Position numbers and translations under genes: made by a program
Notes under the pieces: generated by a model
Database searches by the model: none
Told to the model about the DNA's origin: nothing
Seen by the model: only the letters and a program-made list of their open reading frames with translations
Source of the DNA: Treponema sp. UBA7590
Lineage (GTDB): Bacteria > Spirochaetota > Spirochaetia > Treponematales > Treponemataceae
DNA length: 11,891 nt
Direction: 5' to 3'
Assembly (NCBI GenBank): GCA_002478955.1
Contig: DLKK01000082.1
Span: 1 to 11,891 of the forward strand
Part shown: in pieces, positions 1 to 6,383 of the stretch
Layout of the letters: each line of letters begins with the position of its first letter
How positions within the stretch are numbered: position 1 is the first letter of the stretch

Positions 1-54
1 AACGGATTACAAAGTCCGCTTCATAACGTTGGGCGTTTTTATAAGGAGGCATGA
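1..54 (+). CDS. Possible C-terminal tail of an upstream gene (partial)
   Basis: Frame 1 is open from the window edge to a TGA at 52-54 and reads NGLQSPLHNVGRFYKEA. The stop lies 4 bases before the next gene's ATG at 59, and that gene's ribosome binding site (aaggagg, 43-49) sits inside this tail, as is common in tightly packed operons. Frame 3 is also open to a TAA at 24-26, so the true frame is uncertain. The fragment is too short to assign a family. If real, it would be the gene co-transcribed ahead of the CARF gene and could belong to a type III CRISPR operon. Confidence 0.3.
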   Translation, partial: NGLQSPLHNVGRFYKEA

Positions 55-58
55 TAAA

Positions 59-679
59 ATGAAAAAGATTGTATTTGCAACAATTCCGATGCAGGAAATA
101 AAAGAAGGCATTGTCTACAAATCTGAAGAAAACAAGGCGATCGAATATGAAAAGCCCGTGCTTTTTACGGTGGATTCTCTGCTTGCAAAAACGCTTGAAA
201 AAGGTGATGAGGTCAAGATTGTAAGAATTGTTACAGAAGGGAAATTTTCTGACGATAATCTGAAGCTCCAAAAAGACGAGCTTGACAAAATCAATTCTGA
301 AATCAAAGCTGATATTTCTTATGTCGAGGTGAGGGAGGCATTCAGGGAGACAAACCAGGTCTTGCATTCAAGGTTCAGGCAGCTGGTGAATTCGCTTGAG
401 ACTGGCTGCGAAATTTATACGGATATGACTTTTGGCCCCAAGACTTTAACACCGGTTCTGTTTTATGTGCTTGGATTTGCAGAAAAATTCTTTGATGCGG
501 ATATTAAGAACATTGTATATGGAAAAGTAGATTTTGATAAAAACAAGCGTCCGATTCCTGATACCGCTGAAATTTTTGATGTTACATCACTGTTTTACCT
601 GAATTCCATGGCTTCTGTAATGAAAGCTCCTGACGGAGCGTCTGCTCTGGCAATGCTCAACACTTTGTTTGAGCTTTAG
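59..679 (+). CDS. CARF-domain protein, TM1812-like (CRISPR type III signalling)
   Basis: This 206-residue protein looks like a CARF-superfamily sensor of the TM1812 type. In that family the domain binds cyclic oligoadenylate made by Cas10 in type III CRISPR systems. An N-terminal strand (KKIVFATIP, residues 2-10) opens the fold. The central signature CEIYTDMTFGPKTLTPVLF (117-135) resembles the 'YxDxThGxRslP' ligand loop, and KNIVYGKVDF (150-159) plus FDVTSLFYLN (173-182) match the following strand and helix. No nuclease, protease or membrane domain is fused to it, so it would be a stand-alone sensor, a ring nuclease, or a partner of another protein. The ATG at 59 is chosen over an in-frame start at 29 because aaggagg lies 9 bases upstream. 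The sigma-like gene starts 18 bases after its stop. The CARF assignment is by eye; ligand and function are inferred. Confidence 0.72.
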   Translation: MKKIVFATIPMQEIKEGIVYKSEENKAIEYEKPVLFTVDSLLAKTLEKGDEVKIVRIVTEGKFSDDNLKLQKDELDKINSEIKADISYVEVREAFRETNQVLHSRFRQLVNSLETGCEIYTDMTFGPKTLTPVLFYVLGFAEKFFDADIKNIVYGKVDFDKNKRPIPDTAEIFDVTSLFYLNSMASVMKAPDGASALAMLNTLFEL

Positions 680-697
680 TGTTTTTGGGGTTATTTT

Positions 698-1480
698 ATG
701 GAAGATTCAAAATCAAAAGAAGAAAATCCCATCAATCTTCTCTGCAAAAAATATTTTACACCGGAACTCTGCGACGGGCCTGTAACAGAAACTCCTGCTG
801 CACTTAAGAATAAGGCATTTGCGGAACTTTTGTCTTATGGCGATGAAATTTGCTGTAAAAAGTTCAGGGGCAAGGAAGATCATTTATGCATGGAAATTGT
901 AAAAACGATTGATGCGTGCTGGAATTCTTGGAAAAAATCCCCATGTTCTTCATCATATTCAGGCTACTTTTATAAGGCGCTTTGCAACAATCTTAAAAAA
1001 CTATGCGTCCAAAAGGAGGCGGAATTCAAAGCGTTGCCTCTTGATTCTCCTGTTGGCAAGAATGGCGAGACGGTAACTTTACTCGATTTTGAGCCTGATG
1101 ATAAACCTGCAATCTTGGATGATAAAATCGATAATGACAGTATGCTTGACAAGCTCTTTGACGACATTGAAATATATACAAGAGCGGTAAGAACTGATGT
1201 CCGCAAATCGCTTTGCGTAATGTTCACCTACAGAATTCTTCATGATGCAGAATTTCCGGATTCAGGCTGGATAGAAGAAAAACACAAAAAGTACGATTTT
1301 ATAAACATGGAGCTTGTCAAAGATTATTTTGCAAGACAGGAGCTTGCTAAGTCAGAGAACAAAAAATTTAAGTATACCCAAAAAGATGTGTCAAAACTGT
1401 TCGGAATTCCTGAAAAAACGCTTTCTGACAGAAGTAGAAAAATAGACAGCTTCTTTGATTTGCAAAAAAACAATGAGTGA
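698..1480 (+). CDS. Divergent sigma-70-like transcription factor
   Basis: This 260-residue protein has the layout of a sigma-70-family factor. Residues about 87-112 (YSGYFYKALCNNLKKLCVQKE) resemble the end of region 2. LPLDSPVGKNGETVTLLDFEPDD (113-135) resembles the 'LDxPIGEDGDxxLGDFIPDD' stretch of sigma region 3. The C-terminus (226-250) is a helix-turn-helix of region 4 type with YTQKDVSKLFGIPEKTLSDR. The middle (160-222) is not conserved sigma sequence, and the usual region 4 entry 'xLxxREREVL' is missing, so it may not be a standard promoter-recognition factor. It follows the CARF gene by 18 bases, with ggggt upstream of the ATG, and ends before a strong terminator, so the two are probably co-transcribed. 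Sigma-like proteins released by cyclic-nucleotide signalling are known in type III loci (the CalpL/CalpT/CalpS system). The same logic here is inference. It could also be a DNA-binding phage-type regulator. Confidence 0.6.
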   Translation: MEDSKSKEENPINLLCKKYFTPELCDGPVTETPAALKNKAFAELLSYGDEICCKKFRGKEDHLCMEIVKTIDACWNSWKKSPCSSSYSGYFYKALCNNLKKLCVQKEAEFKALPLDSPVGKNGETVTLLDFEPDDKPAILDDKIDNDSMLDKLFDDIEIYTRAVRTDVRKSLCVMFTYRILHDAEFPDSGWIEEKHKKYDFINMELVKDYFARQELAKSENKKFKYTQKDVSKLFGIPEKTLSDRSRKIDSFFDLQKNNE

Positions 1481-1509
1481 TAGCTTTGAGAGAGACTTGT
1501 CCGGTTTTC

Positions 1510-1544
1510 AATCCGTCCAGAATTACTCTGGGCGGATTTTTTTT
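1510..1544 (+). terminator. Rho-independent terminator after the CARF/sigma-like pair
   Basis: A 12-base-pair stem (1510-1521 with 1527-1538), containing one G-T pair and a 5-base loop, runs into a T tract at 1537-1544. It lies 29 bases after the sigma-like gene's stop. It separates that operon from the small-gene cassette that follows. Confidence 0.85.
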
Positions 1545-1582
1545 ATTTAAAAGTGTTAATTTTCCGAACAGAAAGAACTCTT

Positions 1583-1594
1583 TATATATATAAG
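1583..1594 (+). promoter_or_regulatory. Possible -10 region for the small-gene cassette
   Basis: TATATATATAAG lies downstream of a strong terminator and 25-36 bases before the first ATG of the cassette, where a promoter is expected. No good -35 hexamer is visible at 16-18 bases upstream, so support is weak. Confidence 0.3.
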
Positions 1595-1618
1595 CAGAAA
1601 TAAATATTGGAGGAGCAA

Positions 1619-1816
1619 ATGAACGCAGTAAAAGTCATAAAATTTTTTGCTAAAAACGGAGCAATAACAGCTTTTGGTGCTGCAAGGACTTTTGCCTTTC
1701 TGTCAAGTCCGGCAGGTGCGATTGTTTTGACGGTGGCGGAATTTGCAATAAAAAAAGCCGCTGGAGCAGCCCTGAAACAGCTCGGAAAAAAATCACTGGA
1801 AAAACTGCAGAAATAA
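1619..1816 (+). CDS. Small alanine-rich hydrophobic protein, unknown
   Basis: This 65-residue protein is not recognised. ATG 1619 is preferred because ggaggag ends 3-4 bases upstream; an in-frame TTG at 1607 is part of that ribosome binding site. The middle (residues 15-50, AITAFGAARTFAFLSSPAG and onward) is rich in Ala, Gly and Phe and could form one or two membrane or amphipathic helices. The C-terminus (51-65) is strongly basic, with KKSLEKLQK. Basic tails beside hydrophobic segments occur in membrane-active peptides, but no toxin family is identified. It is the first gene of a four-gene run after the terminator and ends 12 bases before the next gene. Confidence 0.6.
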   Translation: MNAVKVIKFFAKNGAITAFGAARTFAFLSSPAGAIVLTVAEFAIKKAAGAALKQLGKKSLEKLQK

Positions 1817-1828
1817 ACGGAGAAAAAA

Positions 1829-2077
1829 ATGACAATAAACATAGACAAGGATTTATTCATGTATTTTGGGTCAGAAACAAAACTGACGGTGTGCGTAAAC
1901 AGAGTCGCTGATTATATGGATATTTCCCGGATAAAAAGAATTCTGCCTAAAATCAGTTTTTCTGACGAGAATACAGTTTCGGTTCAGATAGATGAGTCTG
2001 AGCTTGCTGATGAGAGTCTTAAGGACAGGAAAATGTTTGTTCTCCTTGCAGTCTATGCGATGGGAGTTGGTGAATAA
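1829..2077 (+). CDS. Hypothetical 82-residue protein
   Basis: Not recognised. It is a small acidic soluble-looking protein with a mixed strand/helix pattern: TKLTVCVNRVADYMDISRI (residues 17-35) and NTVSVQIDESELADESL (48-64), ending in a hydrophobic helix (70-79). A ribosome binding site (cggag) lies 7 bases upstream of the ATG, and the gene is packed between its neighbours with short gaps. The short alternating strands resemble a small ferredoxin-like or binding domain, but this is only an impression. Confidence 0.6.
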   Translation: MTINIDKDLFMYFGSETKLTVCVNRVADYMDISRIKRILPKISFSDENTVSVQIDESELADESLKDRKMFVLLAVYAMGVGE

Positions 2078-2094
2078 ATAAAGTGGGTACGGTT

Positions 2095-2958
2095 ATGGAG
2101 AAGAATGAATTTACTGCCGCATTTGACAAATCCGATGACATTACTTTTCGTGATTTTTTGACGGTAATATTTATCGGCAGTATAGGGGCGGCCGCAGGCA
2201 ATTCTAAAGCTCTGAATAATCTGCTCGATCAGGTTCACGAGGATGCGTCACTGAGGAATCCGAAAACGTTACTTGGAAAACTTCTTCATCATAACGGTGA
2301 TATTATAGACACTGTTTCCAGAGGTGGAAAAATTTTTGCACCTTATCTTCATCGGCTTTATGGAGGACACGATATTCTTTCATTTTGGCATGGGGATAAC
2401 CCTTTTGTGCTTCTTTGCGGTCAGTATGGAATACCTAAGGGAATTATTCAGGTGATCAGACATCTTGCAGCAGATACTTTCTCAAAAAACGGATGTGTAT
2501 TGCCTGGAAGTTCTTTTCTTGACCGTAAAAAAGAAGACGGAAGCATAGTAAATTTGCTTGATGAGTGGGCCAGAGAAATGTGCAGAGGCAAGAACTTTAA
2601 TGTCCAGGTTGTTTATCAGCAACTGTTTTCGATAAGAATGCAGGATATTAGTGCAGCTTTCGTTTCTGATATGCTTCTGAAAATTTATGAAAAATCCGTT
2701 TCAGTATCAGAGAAAAGACATTTTTCCGATACTGCAAAGTCCCAGCTTAGAATTATCATGTTTTTTGCAGAAGCGGTTATGACGGCAGGACTTGGTGCGC
2801 TAATTTCAGGAGGAATTCCTAAGGTCAACATTCCGGCTGTTTCTGCCCTGATTTTTGAAGCGGGGCATTTGTTTTATATCAATCATGCGGATGTAAGGGC
2901 CGCAAAAAAACGCGGGGATGAACTGGAGTTCCGCTTTCATAAACTTGAGCAATCTTGA
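2095..2958 (+). CDS. Hypothetical 287-residue protein with His motif and hydrophobic C-terminal region
   Basis: Not recognised with confidence. The N-terminus carries a hydrophobic segment (FLTVIFIGSIGAAAG, residues 21-35). The centre has a histidine-rich stretch, HRLYGGHD (86-93), followed by HG at 99-100, which could be a metal-binding or hydrolase-like site. The C-terminal third has further hydrophobic stretches (IIMFFAEAVMTAGLGALISGG, 220-240, and 245-262), then a charged tail. The overall picture is a membrane-associated protein. A GTG at 2083 is also in frame; neither start has a strong ribosome binding site, so ATG 2095 is a choice of convention. It is the longest member of the unknown four-gene cassette between the CARF/sigma-like pair and csx20. 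Confidence 0.6.
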   Translation: MEKNEFTAAFDKSDDITFRDFLTVIFIGSIGAAAGNSKALNNLLDQVHEDASLRNPKTLLGKLLHHNGDIIDTVSRGGKIFAPYLHRLYGGHDILSFWHGDNPFVLLCGQYGIPKGIIQVIRHLAADTFSKNGCVLPGSSFLDRKKEDGSIVNLLDEWAREMCRGKNFNVQVVYQQLFSIRMQDISAAFVSDMLLKIYEKSVSVSEKRHFSDTAKSQLRIIMFFAEAVMTAGLGALISGGIPKVNIPAVSALIFEAGHLFYINHADVRAAKKRGDELEFRFHKLEQS

Positions 2959-3041
2959 ACGCAGTGAAAATGCCGCCTGTTTTATTATAGATAGGCTTGA
3001 ATTGTAAAATTTTTTATAAACAGTATATCAGGAGGAAAAAC

Positions 3042-3224
3042 ATGTTTGACACTTTAAAATTTGCAAAAAATACGGCAATTCTGCTTGGTGGCGTGCTCAT
3101 TGGAGGTGTTGCAGCTCTTCTTGCAAAACAGTCAGAAATAAAGGCATATAAAAAGGAGACTGTCCGTGCTCAAAACATAGCTGAGAAACTTCTTGACATT
3201 GCAGAAAAGAACAAAAATAACTGA
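3042..3224 (+). CDS. Small single-helix membrane protein with glycine zipper (DUF6110/YtxH-like)
   Basis: This 60-residue protein has a glycine-patterned membrane segment at residues 12-27 (ILLGGVLIGGVAALLA), followed by a charged helical tail rich in Lys, Glu and Ala (28-60). The layout FxxxxxxLxGGVLxGxxxxxLxxK...KxYxxxT resembles small DUF6110-like proteins of Firmicutes, whose function is not known. This match is from memory. ATG 3042 has a perfect aggagg site 6-7 bases upstream; the in-frame upstream extension has no such site. csx20 begins 13 bases downstream, so the two are likely co-transcribed. Confidence 0.6.
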   Translation: MFDTLKFAKNTAILLGGVLIGGVAALLAKQSEIKAYKKETVRAQNIAEKLLDIAEKNKNN

Positions 3225-3237
3225 AAAACTCAAATAT

Positions 3238-3654
3238 ATGGAGAAAATAGCTCATTCCATGCCCAGAACATTTTGTCTTCTAAACCACGTCCTCACTCAA
3301 AATCAGCTTGCTGAGCTAAGCGAAAAATTCAATTCCTCAGAAATTGTTTACCCGGAAAAAAATCTTTCGGAGCTTTGGTCGCAAATTCCGCCGGAAAAGT
3401 CCAATGAGGAAGTCGTTGAATCTGTCGCTTTTTGGCTTAAGAGCAATGCAACTTACGGCGATTTGTTTATAATTCAGGGCGAGTTCGGCTCGACTTTTAC
3501 TCTTGTGGATTTTGCCTTAAAAAACGGCCTTGTTCCGCTTTATGCGACAACCCGGCGCATTGCAAAAGAATCCCGCAGGGGAGAAGCCGTCAGCCGCGAA
3601 TATATTTTTGAGCACGTCTGCTTCAAGAAGTACCAGTATTTTGAAATGCGGTGA
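3238..3654 (+). CDS. csx20: CRISPR-associated protein Csx20
   Basis: This 138-residue protein matches the Csx20 family, an accessory family of type III CRISPR systems. Family-type features in order are: an opening strand (FCLLNHVLTQNQL, residues 12-24); LSELWSQIPP (43-52); the signature YGDLFIIQGEFGSTF (73-87); the loop PLYATTRR (100-107); and the closing HVCFKKYQYFE (126-136). Recent work has linked Csx20 to cyclic-oligoadenylate binding or cleavage (ring nuclease activity); I recall this rather than derive it from the sequence. The start could instead be the ATG at 3259, which gives the MPRTFCLL opening more typical of the family; neither has a strong ribosome binding site. It follows the small membrane protein by 13 bases and supports assigning the locus to type III. 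Confidence 0.8.
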   Translation: MEKIAHSMPRTFCLLNHVLTQNQLAELSEKFNSSEIVYPEKNLSELWSQIPPEKSNEEVVESVAFWLKSNATYGDLFIIQGEFGSTFTLVDFALKNGLVPLYATTRRIAKESRRGEAVSREYIFEHVCFKKYQYFEMR

Positions 3655-3723
3655 TTTTGGTGTTCTTACTGCGGGCTTTATGATGCGTTCTGATTGTTTT
3701 GAAATGAAAAAAAATAAAAATCG

Positions 3724-3732
3724 TGATACAAT
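3724..3732 (+). promoter_or_regulatory. Extended -10 promoter for the toxin-antitoxin operon
   Basis: TGATACAAT is an extended -10 element (TGn plus TACAAT at 3727-3732) lying 21 bases before the ATG of the DUF3791 gene. An AT-rich A-tract stretch precedes it. A TTGAAA at about 3699 is too far upstream to act as a normal -35, which fits an extended -10 promoter. Confidence 0.5.
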
Positions 3733-3753
3733 TTCTGTTCTAGGACGAATGTC

Positions 3754-3972
3754 ATGAGTGATGAATTGTTTCAGAAAAAAGCAGAATTTCTTTCTTGGTG
3801 CATTGAGGAATACGCCGCTGCAAAAAATTTGAATGGCCGGGAGGTTGCTAATTTATTTTATCAGAAAAAAGTTCTTGATTTTCTTGGCGAGCATTACGAG
3901 ATTCTACATACACAGGGGAAATCCTATATAATTGAAACGATTGAAGATTTCATTAAAACAGAGGGCGAATAA
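3754..3972 (+). CDS. DUF3791 family protein, putative antitoxin-side component
   Basis: This 72-residue protein matches DUF3791: FLSWCIEEYAAAKNLNGREVANLFYQKKVLDFL (residues 12-44), followed by HYEILHTQGKSYIIETIEDFI (47-67). In this family the helical protein is found next to a DUF3990 gene and is taken to be part of a toxin-antitoxin module. The DUF3990 ATG overlaps its TAA by one base (TAATG), so translation is probably coupled. A short agga motif precedes the ATG. It sits between csx20 and cas1 behind its own likely promoter. Confidence 0.8.
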   Translation: MSDELFQKKAEFLSWCIEEYAAAKNLNGREVANLFYQKKVLDFLGEHYEILHTQGKSYIIETIEDFIKTEGE

Positions 3973-4463
3973 TGAAAATATATCATGGCGGTTTTTCAGA
4001 AGTTCCTTCTCCGAAAATCTTGAAACCAAGCCGTGCGATGGATTTTGGAAACGGCTTTTACACAACAACGAGCTTTGAGCAGGCAAAAAAATGGGCTTTG
4101 ATAAAAAAAGACAGATTTCATTATGAAAAAGCCATCGTCTCTGTATTTGAAGTGGACAGCGAAATCTTTAAATCTGAAAAAATCAAATCAAAAGTGTTTC
4201 ATAAGGCTGATGAAGAATGGCTGGACTTTGTAATGGCGAACCGTCAGAACATTCATTTTGTTTATGATTACGATGTTGTGATGGGCGCAGTGGCAAATGA
4301 TAATGTCTATGCAAGTCTGAACTTGTACGAAGACGGCTTCTTAAGCAAAAAAGAACTTCTTGACGAGTTGATGGCTTGGAAATACGTTGACCAGATTTGT
4401 TTTCATACAGAAAAATCTTTGGACTATCTGAAATTCATAAAATCAGAGGAGGTGTTTCAATGA
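3972..4463 (+). CDS. DUF3990 family protein, putative ADP-ribosyltransferase-like toxin
   Basis: This 163-residue protein matches DUF3990. It opens with the family signature IYHGGFSEV (residues 3-11) and RAMDFGNGFYTTTSFEQAKKWA (21-42). DYDVVMGAVANDNVY (99-113) and the C-terminal QICFHTEKSLDYLKF (141-155) also match. The YHG...GFYTTT pattern is like the NAD-binding half of PARP-type ADP-ribosyltransferases (H5, Y30), so a toxin that modifies a cell target is the favoured role; the target is unknown. Coding is continuous with DUF3791 upstream and with a third small gene downstream, which overlaps it by 4 bases. No truncation is seen. Confidence 0.8.
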   Translation: MKIYHGGFSEVPSPKILKPSRAMDFGNGFYTTTSFEQAKKWALIKKDRFHYEKAIVSVFEVDSEIFKSEKIKSKVFHKADEEWLDFVMANRQNIHFVYDYDVVMGAVANDNVYASLNLYEDGFLSKKELLDELMAWKYVDQICFHTEKSLDYLKFIKSEEVFQ

Positions 4464-4675
4464 TTCGACCTCAGGTTACGCAAAAAAATGTCCATCTTTT
4501 TATTCCGGGCAAGGCTTCTAAAATCTGCTGTGAACTGGCAAGAAAAGAAAATCTTTCTCTTAATGAGTCCATATTGAAATTTTATAATTCAGCTGCATAC
4601 GAGACTTTAAGCCGCGAATCTTCAAAACTCTGGCAGGAAGGCTGGGTTTATGTGTATCAGATGATGAATGACTGA
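4460..4675 (+). CDS. Third small component of the DUF3791/DUF3990 operon
   Basis: This 71-residue protein begins at an ATGA overlap with the DUF3990 stop, with gaggagg-like sequence just upstream (4446-4453). It contains a compact helical stretch (ELARKENLSLNESILKFYNS, residues 26-45) like a ribbon-helix-helix or small antitoxin fold. It ends with SSKLWQEGWVYVYQMM (54-69), resembling the 'TKLWxxxxxxVxxMY' tail of small proteins often found next to DUF3990. It could be the DNA-binding autoregulator or part of the antitoxin. Longer in-frame starts upstream (from 4397) lie inside the toxin gene and are not needed. Confidence 0.7.
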   Translation: MIRPQVTQKNVHLFIPGKASKICCELARKENLSLNESILKFYNSAAYETLSRESSKLWQEGWVYVYQMMND

Positions 4676-4698
4676 AAAAATGAAGTTCGAGGAAACCA

Positions 4699-5799
4699 AT
4701 GTCAGAAATCTACATTCTTTCAGATTACGGAAAACTTTCTAAAAAGGACGAGACGATTGTCTTTAGCCAGCCGGACGGAACTAGCACAATTCTTTTTCCG
4801 TTCAAGACTGAGCATTTGGTTCTTGTGGGCAAAGTTTCCATAAGCGCGGACGCATTGCGGCTTCTTACAAAGTACAAAATCGGAACAACATTCCTTTCCT
4901 CAAACGGAAGATTCAACGGAAAGCTTTCTTTTGGCGATGGAAAGAATATTTTTCTTAGGCAGAAGCAGTTCCGTATTCTGGACAATCCGCAAAAGTCGCT
5001 TGAGATTGCAAGAAGCATTGTCGCGGGAAAAATCCGCAACGAAATCAGTTTTATGCAAAGAATCAAGCGCAAGAATTCAAGCGAAAACGCGGCGGTTGAA
5101 AGCGCAATCAGTTCGGTAAAGAATACGCTTTCAAATGCGGAAAAGGCAGATGACATTGAAAAGCTCCGCGGCTACGAGGGGCTTGCCGCCAGAAAGTATT
5201 TTGAGGTCTTTAAATTCAACCTTCAGGACGAATGGGCGGAATTCAAGACAAGAAGCAAAAATCCGCCGCGCACAAATGTGAACGCCGTCTTGAGCTTTTT
5301 GTACACGCTTTTGATGTACCGCGTGGAAAGCGCGATTGAGTCTCAGGGCTTGGATTCTTGCTGCGGAAACCTTCATGCGGTGAATTACGGAAAAACCGCC
5401 CTTGTGTTCGACTTGATGGAAGAATTCCGATCTCCAGTCTGCGATTCTGTCTGCTGCTCGCTGTTCAACTTGGGAACTTTAAAACCTGAAGACTTTGAGA
5501 AAAAAGAGTTCTCAGCCGAAAGCGAAGATTATCCTTTGGAAATGGAAAGGGAAAAAGGCGATTCAGATTCAAATTTGGAAGATGAAGAAAATACGCCTGC
5601 AAAGTATGGAATTCTTCTTACAAAAGCCGGAATTAAAAAAGTGATTTTTGCATTCGAGGCAAAAATGAATTCGCTGATTCTGTATGCCCCGACAGCGCAG
5701 AAAATCTCATACGCAAAAATAATCTATCAGCAGGTTCTGCATTACAAGCGCGTAGTCTGCGGCGAAGAGACTGAATACAAGGCGTATTATTTCAAATGA
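4699..5799 (+). CDS. cas1: CRISPR integrase Cas1
   Basis: Cas1 integrates new spacers into CRISPR arrays as a complex with Cas2. This 366-residue protein has an N-terminal beta domain (residues 1-about 90) and a C-terminal helical catalytic domain. The expected metal ligands are visible: E160 in RGYEGLAARKYFEVF, H226 in GNLHAVNYG, and D238/E241 in LVFDLMEEFR. The family block NAVLSFLYTLLMYRVESAIESQGLD (195-219) is intact. An acidic, low-complexity stretch (about residues 272-300, with EDYPLEMEREKGDSD) interrupts the C-terminal domain, and the protein is somewhat longer than typical type III Cas1. A gaggaaa site precedes the ATG. The first cas2 overlaps its stop by 4 bases, so the two are translationally coupled. 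Confidence 0.95.
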   Translation: MSEIYILSDYGKLSKKDETIVFSQPDGTSTILFPFKTEHLVLVGKVSISADALRLLTKYKIGTTFLSSNGRFNGKLSFGDGKNIFLRQKQFRILDNPQKSLEIARSIVAGKIRNEISFMQRIKRKNSSENAAVESAISSVKNTLSNAEKADDIEKLRGYEGLAARKYFEVFKFNLQDEWAEFKTRSKNPPRTNVNAVLSFLYTLLMYRVESAIESQGLDSCCGNLHAVNYGKTALVFDLMEEFRSPVCDSVCCSLFNLGTLKPEDFEKKEFSAESEDYPLEMEREKGDSDSNLEDEENTPAKYGILLTKAGIKKVIFAFEAKMNSLILYAPTAQKISYAKIIYQQVLHYKRVVCGEETEYKAYYFK

Positions 5800-6071
5800 T
5801 TTATTTTATAAGCTACGATGTTTCAAATCCCAAGCGGCTCAATAAAGTTGCCAAGACGCTAGAAAATTTTGGAATCCGCATTCAGTTTTCATTTTTTGAG
5901 TGCGAAATGGAAAAAGAGCAGCTTGAGGAACTTAAGACATCCCTTTTGAAAATCATCAATAAAAAGGAAGACAGCCTTAGGATTTATCCTTTGTGCCAGG
6001 ACTGCGCGGCAAAAACAACTTCGCTTGGAAACGGAAATATTTTTATTCCAAAGACTTTTGAGATTCTGTAG
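5796..6071 (+). CDS. cas2: Cas2, first copy
   Basis: Cas2 forms the dimeric core of the Cas1-Cas2 spacer integration complex. This 91-residue protein has the ferredoxin-like opening FISYDVSNPKRLNKVAKTL (residues 4-22) with the conserved Asp at residue 8, then GIRIQFSFFECEM (26-38) and SLRIYPLCQDC (60-70). The start ATG overlaps the cas1 stop (ATGA). It is followed after 6 bases by a second, different Cas2. Its C-terminus (FEIL) resembles that of the second copy (FVIL). Confidence 0.92.
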   Translation: MIYFISYDVSNPKRLNKVAKTLENFGIRIQFSFFECEMEKEQLEELKTSLLKIINKKEDSLRIYPLCQDCAAKTTSLGNGNIFIPKTFEIL

Positions 6072-6077
6072 GTTAAA

Positions 6078-6371
6078 ATGGAAAAGCACTGGCTTATTGT
6101 TTATGACATCCGCGACACAAAACGCCTTGCAAAAATCTCAAAATGCGTTGAAAGCTACGGCTGGCGTGTGCAGAAGTCGGTCTTTGAAAGCACTGCAAGC
6201 GATGAGACAATCGGGCAGCTGAAAGGCAGGCTTGAAAAGCTTATGGACATTGAGGAAGATTTTGTTCTGTTTTTTGAGGTGTGCGAGCGCGATTTTCAGA
6301 AAAAGCAGGTTTTCGGCAAAAACACTGAATCTGGCGATAAAATTACAGACGAGGATTTTGTGATTCTGTGA
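6078..6371 (+). CDS. cas2: Cas2, second divergent copy
   Basis: This 97-residue protein is also a Cas2: WLIVYDIRDTKRLAKISKCV (residues 5-24) with the conserved Asp at residue 10, GWRVQKSVFES (28-38), and EEDFVLFFEVCERD (59-72). By eye it shares roughly a third of its residues with the first copy, so it is an old duplication or a separate acquisition, not a recent copy. Both may be needed, perhaps as a heterodimer, or one may have a different role. It lies immediately ahead of the leader and array. Confidence 0.9.
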   Translation: MEKHWLIVYDIRDTKRLAKISKCVESYGWRVQKSVFESTASDETIGQLKGRLEKLMDIEEDFVLFFEVCERDFQKKQVFGKNTESGDKITDEDFVIL

Positions 6372-6383
6372 TAAAATTGTTTT

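Noticed and set aside
3530..3757. Plus-strand frame overlapping the end of csx20
   Set aside because: Most of it is csx20 in another frame; the rest is the promoter region of the next operon and there is no ribosome binding site.
4725..5156. Minus-strand open frame of 143 codons opposite cas1
   Set aside because: It lies wholly inside cas1 in antisense, has no ribosome binding site, and its composition mirrors cas1 codon use.
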